64,000 nt of DNA from Lachnospiraceae bacterium MA2020 (GTDB lineage: Bacteria; Bacillota; Clostridia; Lachnospirales; Lachnospiraceae). Positions within the stretch are counted from its first letter, which is position 1. Each line of letters begins with the position of its first letter. The stretch spans positions 54,675 to 118,674 of the forward strand of contig KN050797.1 in NCBI GenBank assembly GCA_000746015.1. The letters are read 5' to 3'. Below the pieces are notes generated by a model. The model had not been told where the DNA came from, did no database searches, and was given only the letters and a program-made list of their open reading frames with translations. Positions 59,603-64,000 of this stretch are shown in pieces. The position numbers and the translations under genes are program-made.

Positions 59603-60379
59603 TCACATAGGTACTATGATGATCTCCATCCCATAGGAGCGGAGCTTTTCGATTATTGCAGGATCAGACTTGCTGTCAGTGATAAGTGTGACCTGCCTGT
59701 CGTAACTGCAACTGCCGTACGAGTTTTCGCGGTTTTCGCGACGCTGCAGCTTGCTGTGGTCAGCAAGTATATATAATTCATGCTTGGTACGGCTTATCAT
59801 TGCCTCATTAATACCGATCTCGTTTGGTATATTATACTGAAATTCGCCGTCATCATAAACGGCCTCACATCCTATAAAAGTCCTGTCAGCAGAGACTTCC
59901 AAGAGGTTTCTCATGGTGAAATCACCGACCATTATATGATTGCGGAGCTCACCGCCGGTCATTTTGATCGTAACGTTTGCAGGATATCTTTTAGTGATAG
60001 CCAGACCATTATTTGTATAAACAGTAACGGTCTTTTCATCAAGATAATCCAGCATCTTAAGAGCTGTTTTACTTCCGTTTATAAAAATGCTGTCGCCATC
60101 CTGTATAAGTCCGGCAGCGTATTTTGATATAACATCGCGGCTTTCCTGGATATCTTCGCGGATAGAGCGGTTGGATCTTGCTCTGTCGAGAGATATGGCA
60201 CCGCCGTGGGTGCGGCGCAGGAGATGTCGCTGCTCAAGTTCTTTAAGGTCACGTCTTACAGTCATTATGGAAATCTGAAATCTGCCTGCAATAGTATCTG
60301 AATGAACTTCACCTTTTTCACGTACGAGCTTCAAAATATCCTGTTGTCTTGCCTCTACATTAGTCTTGCTGTTCTTCAT
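59603..60379 (-). CDS. DeoR-family transcriptional regulator, probable ascorbate operon regulator
   Basis: 258 residues. DeoR-type helix-turn-helix (about 12-60): RQQDILKLVREKGEVHSDTI then ISIMTVRRDLKELEQRHLLRRTHGGA. The C-terminal DeoRC sensor domain (about 80-250) includes DGDSIFINGSKTALKM, VYTNNGLAI and DHSKL. Members bind sugar phosphates; here L-ascorbate 6-phosphate is a reasonable guess by analogy with UlaR, the DeoR-type repressor of the E. coli ula genes. It lies directly downstream of ulaB, separated by a hairpin, and so is probably co-transcribed. Confidence 0.88.
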   Translation of the reverse strand: MKNSKTNVEARQQDILKLVREKGEVHSDTIAGRFQISIMTVRRDLKELEQRHLLRRTHGGAISLDRARSNRSIREDIQESRDVISKYAAGLIQDGDSIFINGSKTALKMLDYLDEKTVTVYTNNGLAITKRYPANVTIKMTGGELRNHIMVGDFTMRNLLEVSADRTFIGCEAVYDDGEFQYNIPNEIGINEAMISRTKHELYILADHSKLQRRENRENSYGSCSYDRQVTLITDSKSDPAIIEKLRSYGMEIIIVPM

Positions 60380-60402
60380 ACTACTTACCCCGCTGTGTAA
60401 TA

Positions 60403-60432
60403 TAGCCTGGACAACCTAAATTGCCCAGGCTA
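60403..60432 (-). promoter_or_regulatory. Intercistronic hairpin between ulaB and the DeoR gene
   Basis: TAGCCTGG (60403-60410) and CCAGGCTA (60425-60432) pair perfectly around a 14-base loop. No T-tract follows on the minus strand, so it looks like a processing or stabilising element that lowers regulator expression relative to the transport genes. Confidence 0.5.
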
Positions 60433-60449
60433 CTTTGCTTTGACATATA

Positions 60450-60755
60450 TTAGTCTAACAGACCTGCTTCCTGAAGTCCAGCCTCAATCTCTTTGTCAGA
60501 CATAACATTCTTAAGAGGAATAACGATTGTCTTATCGCCAACATCTTCAAAATTCTTTGTGAATGTCTTTGCACAGAAAACTATATCGTAGTTTCTTGCA
60601 GCACTCTTGCCTTCAGAGATAGGGCAGTGGCGAAGCTCAGCAGGCTTAGCGCTGTACTTCTTCATAACCTTGTCGATAGCCTTTTCCATCATAAGTGATG
60701 AACCTGCGCCGTTTGCGCAGCATGCGAGAATTCTTTTTCCATCTAATTTACTCAT
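60450..60755 (-). CDS. ulaB: PTS ascorbate-type enzyme IIB
   Basis: 101 residues. The phospho-carrier of the L-ascorbate phosphotransferase system, receiving phosphate from IIA on the cysteine of the P-loop CCANGAGSSLMMEKA (Cys13) and passing it to the incoming sugar acid. The ATG at 60755 (MSKLDGKRIL) is preferred; the longer frame would start inside the AAAGG ribosome site. It lies eight bases from ulaA in the usual C-A-B order. Confidence 0.88.
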   Translation of the reverse strand: MSKLDGKRILACCANGAGSSLMMEKAIDKVMKKYSAKPAELRHCPISEGKSAARNYDIVFCAKTFTKNFEDVGDKTIVIPLKNVMSDKEIEAGLQEAGLLD

Positions 60756-60763
60756 AATTAAAA

Positions 60764-62245
60764 TCAACCTTTCTTTGCTTTATGCTCAACATAAGCGTCA
60801 TAATCTTCTGTAATAAGGAAGTATCCTTCTGGATCCATACGATACTCGATCTGTGGGATTGCAAGAAGTATGATAACAACGATTGCAACACCGATATAAC
60901 CAAGATAGTGCATAGATACTGTAAACAGTGGCCATACTGTATCCCAGTCGAACATTCCGAGGTATCCGCCGTAGTTAGCAAGGCCAACCCAACCAGAGAT
61001 AAGAGCTGCACCAAATACCTGGATAAGTCCTGAGAAGAATGGGATGATAAGGCAAGCCTTTAAGCCACCCTTTTCATTAGCAACAAGTCCGATAGTAGCA
61101 TTATCGAAGAATACAGGAACGAAACCACAGATGATGATAGTAGGTGAACCCATAACGATAAGTGCGATGATCGCAATGATCTGTCCTGTAAGACCTGCAA
61201 GGAAACCAAATGTTACTGCGTTTGAATCACCGAAACCGTAGCAAACTGCGCAGTCAACGCCAGGAACTGAAGCTGGAAGAAGCTTGTCAGCGATACCCTG
61301 GAATGAAGCAGTAAGCTCTGTAACGAATGTACGTACACCAAGCTGAAGTATTGCAAGGTATACAGCGAACTGAAGTGATGTATTAAATACGTAGAATGCG
61401 AAATTCTCAGTCTCCTTTGTAGCCTCAGCTGCAACGAAGAATGGCTTTCCGATGATCGCCATGATAATTCCGAAGAATACTGTCATGAGGATAGCTGTAC
61501 AAACCATGTTCTCACTGAAGATTGAGAAGAAACCAGGCATCTCGAGGTCGCCGACCTTCTTGATCTTCTTCTTGCCTGTCTTGTCGCCGAAGAGCTTTTC
61601 TGCAAGCCAGGCACCGAGGCGGATACCAAACATCTGCTGGTGAGCGATAGCGAAACCTGCGCCCTCTGTAAGCTCCTGCATAGGCTTAACTGTGAGGTTA
61701 GAACCTACTGCCCAGTATGCACCGAGGATAACTGACATAACGATCATAAGTGCTACGTCATTGTTACGAAGTGCAGGAAGAGCGAAGAGGATGAGCCAGT
61801 AAGCTGTAGCAGCCTGCTGTACCTGAACATGACCTGTTGTGAAAAGTGTACGACACTTTGTGATCTTATTGAAGCGAACAAGGATGATGTTTACGATGAA
61901 CGCGATCAAAAGAAGTGTCATAACCTGTGAGAAGCCCTTACCAAATACTTCTTCAACACCTGCTGTAACAGCGTTCTGTCCATAGTATGGATCGATAACG
62001 GCAGCAGTAAGGTTAAATCTTTCCTTAAGTCCTGCAAGGATAGGACGGAATGTGCTCGTAAGTCCGCCGGAACCAACATTAAGGATGAGCATACCAATTA
62101 TAGCTTTCAAAGTACCTGCAAGAGTATCATACCACTTTTTGCCCATGAGGCAGTATCCTAAGAGTGTCAGGAAACCAACCATGTATGGGGCCTTCTGTAA
62201 AATGTAAGTTGCAAAAAATGTCCAAATTGCATTTAATATAGCCAT
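60764..62245 (-). CDS. ulaA: PTS ascorbate-specific enzyme IIC
   Basis: 493 residues. The membrane permease of the L-ascorbate phosphotransferase system. The UlaA signature runs GYCLMGKKWYDTLAGTLKAI then GMLILNVGSGGLTSTF and DPYYGQNAVTAGVEE near the N-terminus; repeats such as PGVDCAVCYGFGDSNAVTFG follow. About 11 membrane helices. A closely related family member could carry another sugar acid, but the presence of UlaG supports ascorbate. AAGGAG at the start fits. Confidence 0.93.
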   Translation of the reverse strand: MAILNAIWTFFATYILQKAPYMVGFLTLLGYCLMGKKWYDTLAGTLKAIIGMLILNVGSGGLTSTFRPILAGLKERFNLTAAVIDPYYGQNAVTAGVEEVFGKGFSQVMTLLLIAFIVNIILVRFNKITKCRTLFTTGHVQVQQAATAYWLILFALPALRNNDVALMIVMSVILGAYWAVGSNLTVKPMQELTEGAGFAIAHQQMFGIRLGAWLAEKLFGDKTGKKKIKKVGDLEMPGFFSIFSENMVCTAILMTVFFGIIMAIIGKPFFVAAEATKETENFAFYVFNTSLQFAVYLAILQLGVRTFVTELTASFQGIADKLLPASVPGVDCAVCYGFGDSNAVTFGFLAGLTGQIIAIIALIVMGSPTIIICGFVPVFFDNATIGLVANEKGGLKACLIIPFFSGLIQVFGAALISGWVGLANYGGYLGMFDWDTVWPLFTVSMHYLGYIGVAIVVIILLAIPQIEYRMDPEGYFLITEDYDAYVEHKAKKG

Positions 62246-62283
62246 ATCTTCTCCTTAATTTAGTAACTTATGTTACTATCACA

Positions 62284-62766
62284 TCATTCATTGTCACATG
62301 GATATTTTTTCATTGCCTCCAGAATGTCCTCTGCACTTCGACACTTCCCCAAAGCGTCGATAAGGTCATCATTCATGAAAATATCCATAAGCTGCGAAAT
62401 ATTATTCATGTGCTCTTCAGAGTTGACAGCTGAAAGAGTGAAGAAAAGATTGGCTTCCTTCTTTTCTCCGTCCTCGTCCTCACCGAAGTCGATCATGTTC
62501 TCTGATACCATAAAGCCTATGCCTGTTTTATAGGCGCCCTCTGGATTTTCAGTTGTATGAGGCATTGCGATATTGTGCTCGAAAACAACATAAGGACCGT
62601 GCTTTTCGATACATGCAACGATCTGCTTGTAGTAATCTTCACTTACACTGCCATCCTCTACAAGAGGAAGTGCGCTCAAACGCACTGCCTCCTGCCATGT
62701 CACACCTTCACCGTTGATGAAGCTGTAGTGTTTCTTCTCTACGATTGTCTCTAATACATTAGCCAT
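62284..62766 (-). CDS. ulaC: PTS ascorbate-type enzyme IIA
   Basis: 160 residues, fructose/mannitol-type IIA fold. The phosphorylated His70 lies in EHNIAMPHTTENPEGAY, and the ends LFFTLSAVNSEEHMNNISQL and the helix following are typical of this family. It takes phosphate from HPr and gives it to UlaB. A GGGAG-like ribosome site lies ahead of the ATG. It is in the order G-C-A-B. Confidence 0.9.
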   Translation of the reverse strand: MANVLETIVEKKHYSFINGEGVTWQEAVRLSALPLVEDGSVSEDYYKQIVACIEKHGPYVVFEHNIAMPHTTENPEGAYKTGIGFMVSENMIDFGEDEDGEKKEANLFFTLSAVNSEEHMNNISQLMDIFMNDDLIDALGKCRSAEDILEAMKKYPCDNE

Positions 62767-62786
62767 TTATTTTTCTCCCGTTTATA

Positions 62787-63890
62787 TTACAGACATGATC
62801 TGTAAGGAATGTTCTGTGGGTGCTCGAAGCAATCCTCAAATCCACGACGGTGGTGGTAGTAGATCTTATCCTTGTCCTGTGGATACATATACTTGCCGCC
62901 TACCTGCCAGAAGAATGGATGGAACTTGTACTCGTTACGATCCTTCTTGAAATCGTAAAGGAGCTTGATCTCATCACAATCTGCCTGGAAGTTTGTCCAT
63001 ACATCCCAGTGAATAGGAACTACAACGTCACAACGAAGGTTCTCAGCCATACGGAGTACATCGATAGATGTCATCTTGTCCTGCATTCCGATAGGATTCT
63101 CACCGAATGAACCGAATGCTACGTCAATATCATAATCTTTACCGTGCTTAGCAAAGTAGATTGAGAAGTGTGAATCACCTGAGTGATAGATGTTTCCGCC
63201 AGGTGTCTTTACGAGGTAGTTTACAGCCTTCTCATCCATATCTGTAGGACACTTGCCTGTAAGCTCTTCTCTGTCCTCACCAGTAGAGTCTGTAGTAACG
63301 ATACATGTACGATCAAAGCTGTCAAGACATACGATCTCGATATCCTTAAGCTTGATAACATCGCCAGGCTTTACAATCTTGCATCTCTCTTCAGGAACTC
63401 CCCACTTTATCCATGTCTCAACAGACTTCAAAGGTCCTATAAATGGTACCGGGATTTCCTTTCCGTTCTCATCTGTTGTTGTCATGCCGCTGTTAATAAC
63501 ATGTGCAGCCCACTCAGCAGACATATGATCCTGATGATAATGTGTAGCAAGGACTGCATCAACCTGCTTAAAAGCGAATGGATCAATAACGAATGGTACA
63601 TTCCTTAAGTTTGGCTGCATAAGGCGTCCGCCGCACATATTTGCCATCTGGTGTCCCGGCTTCATCTTGCCGTCACCGTGTGTGCGCTTACCATTTCCAC
63701 ACCAAAGGTCGATAGTAATGTTTGCGCCACCTGGTGTCTTGAACCAGATGCCTGTGCATCCGAGCCACCACATTGCTACCTGTCCCTCAGGTACTACTGC
63801 ATTTTCGATGTCCTCTACAAGCCATGTGCCCCACTCTGGGAAAGTACTGTTGATCCAGCTTTCGCGGGTCATTTCTGAAATCTTACTCAT
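62787..63890 (-). CDS. ulaG: L-ascorbate-6-phosphate lactonase
   Basis: 367 residues, metallo-beta-lactamase fold. Opens the lactone of L-ascorbate 6-phosphate in the cytoplasm, giving 3-keto-L-gulonate 6-phosphate. Metal ligands are visible in THYHQDHMSAEW (His117, His119, Asp121, His122) and YHSGDSHFS; the C-terminal segment FQADCDEIKLLYDFKKDRN is typical of UlaG. AGGAGGAG precedes the start. It is the first visible gene of the operon. The later steps (UlaD, UlaE, UlaF) are not in the window. The 110 bp before it are AT-rich and should hold the promoter, but I could not fix its boxes. Confidence 0.93.
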   Translation of the reverse strand: MSKISEMTRESWINSTFPEWGTWLVEDIENAVVPEGQVAMWWLGCTGIWFKTPGGANITIDLWCGNGKRTHGDGKMKPGHQMANMCGGRLMQPNLRNVPFVIDPFAFKQVDAVLATHYHQDHMSAEWAAHVINSGMTTTDENGKEIPVPFIGPLKSVETWIKWGVPEERCKIVKPGDVIKLKDIEIVCLDSFDRTCIVTTDSTGEDREELTGKCPTDMDEKAVNYLVKTPGGNIYHSGDSHFSIYFAKHGKDYDIDVAFGSFGENPIGMQDKMTSIDVLRMAENLRCDVVVPIHWDVWTNFQADCDEIKLLYDFKKDRNEYKFHPFFWQVGGKYMYPQDKDKIYYHHRRGFEDCFEHPQNIPYRSCL

Positions 63891-64000
63891 TTCTCCTCCT
63901 TTATGATAATGACATTTTCAAAACATGAGTAATGGTTGGATTAAATGTTTATGTTCCGTCCATATTTGCTTTATGACTATATAATAATCTTGTTTCGAAA

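Overview
The window looks like chromosomal DNA of a low-GC Firmicute, most likely a Lachnospiraceae-type anaerobe (Butyrivibrio/Eubacterium/Roseburia relatives). The basis is strong GGAGG ribosome sites, AT-rich intergenic DNA, a sortase-built pilus locus, an NfnAB transhydrogenase pair, a BspA-type leucine-rich surface protein, large hybrid histidine kinases and a phosphotransferase ascorbate operon. No rRNA, tRNA, CRISPR array, phage or insertion sequence was recognised. The species call is inference.

Layout. 1-11711 is a cell-surface island: the end of a Ser-rich wall-anchored protein, a class B sortase, a coiled-coil protein, a signal peptidase I, a 1640-residue LPATG adhesin, the major pilin (LPSTG), a class C pilus sortase, a minor pilin (LPQTG) and a third sortase. 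11733-14942 holds guaD (minus), a secreted C-type-lectin-like protein and a secreted CAP-domain protein (minus) whose leader carries a cyclic-di-GMP-I (GEMM) riboswitch plus a second unassigned fold. 15306-22659 is a sensory array: a receiver-domain remnant, a soluble hybrid histidine kinase, a 1335-residue BvgS-like hybrid kinase and a HisKA-receiver protein with no ATPase domain. xpt follows on the minus strand.

23431-36561 is a long plus-strand run: nfnAB, a zinc-ribbon membrane protein, rlmH, phoH, a shortened PgpH-like protein with a damaged HD motif, ybeY, a DUF3048 lipoprotein, a MurJ/SpoVB-type flippase, two flavoproteins, proB and a 5-formyl-THF cyclo-ligase. A 59-residue gene, a cluster of four hairpins and a MATE transporter follow. 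38613-44305 has a PNPOx-fold protein, a PH-domain protein, the conserved block DUF512-der-plsY-gpsA, and an orphan double-glycine-leader peptide. metF (minus), a lone receiver, rluF and a divergent ligA come next.

48747-58691 contains a sugar symporter, the BspA-like protein, a tightly overlapping operon VTC domain-DUF4956-CotH, then a Na/phosphate cotransporter and an alanine symporter. 58748-63890 (minus) is the ascorbate operon ulaG-ulaC-ulaA-ulaB with a DeoR regulator and a DUF3592 membrane protein.

The points most worth a second look are the ATPase-less HisKA-receiver protein and the evidence for a duplicated kinase module, the VTC-DUF4956-CotH operon beside a phosphate transporter, the degenerate PgpH homologue, the two-element leader of the CAP gene, the orphan double-glycine peptide, and a LigA homologue lacking several catalytic residues.
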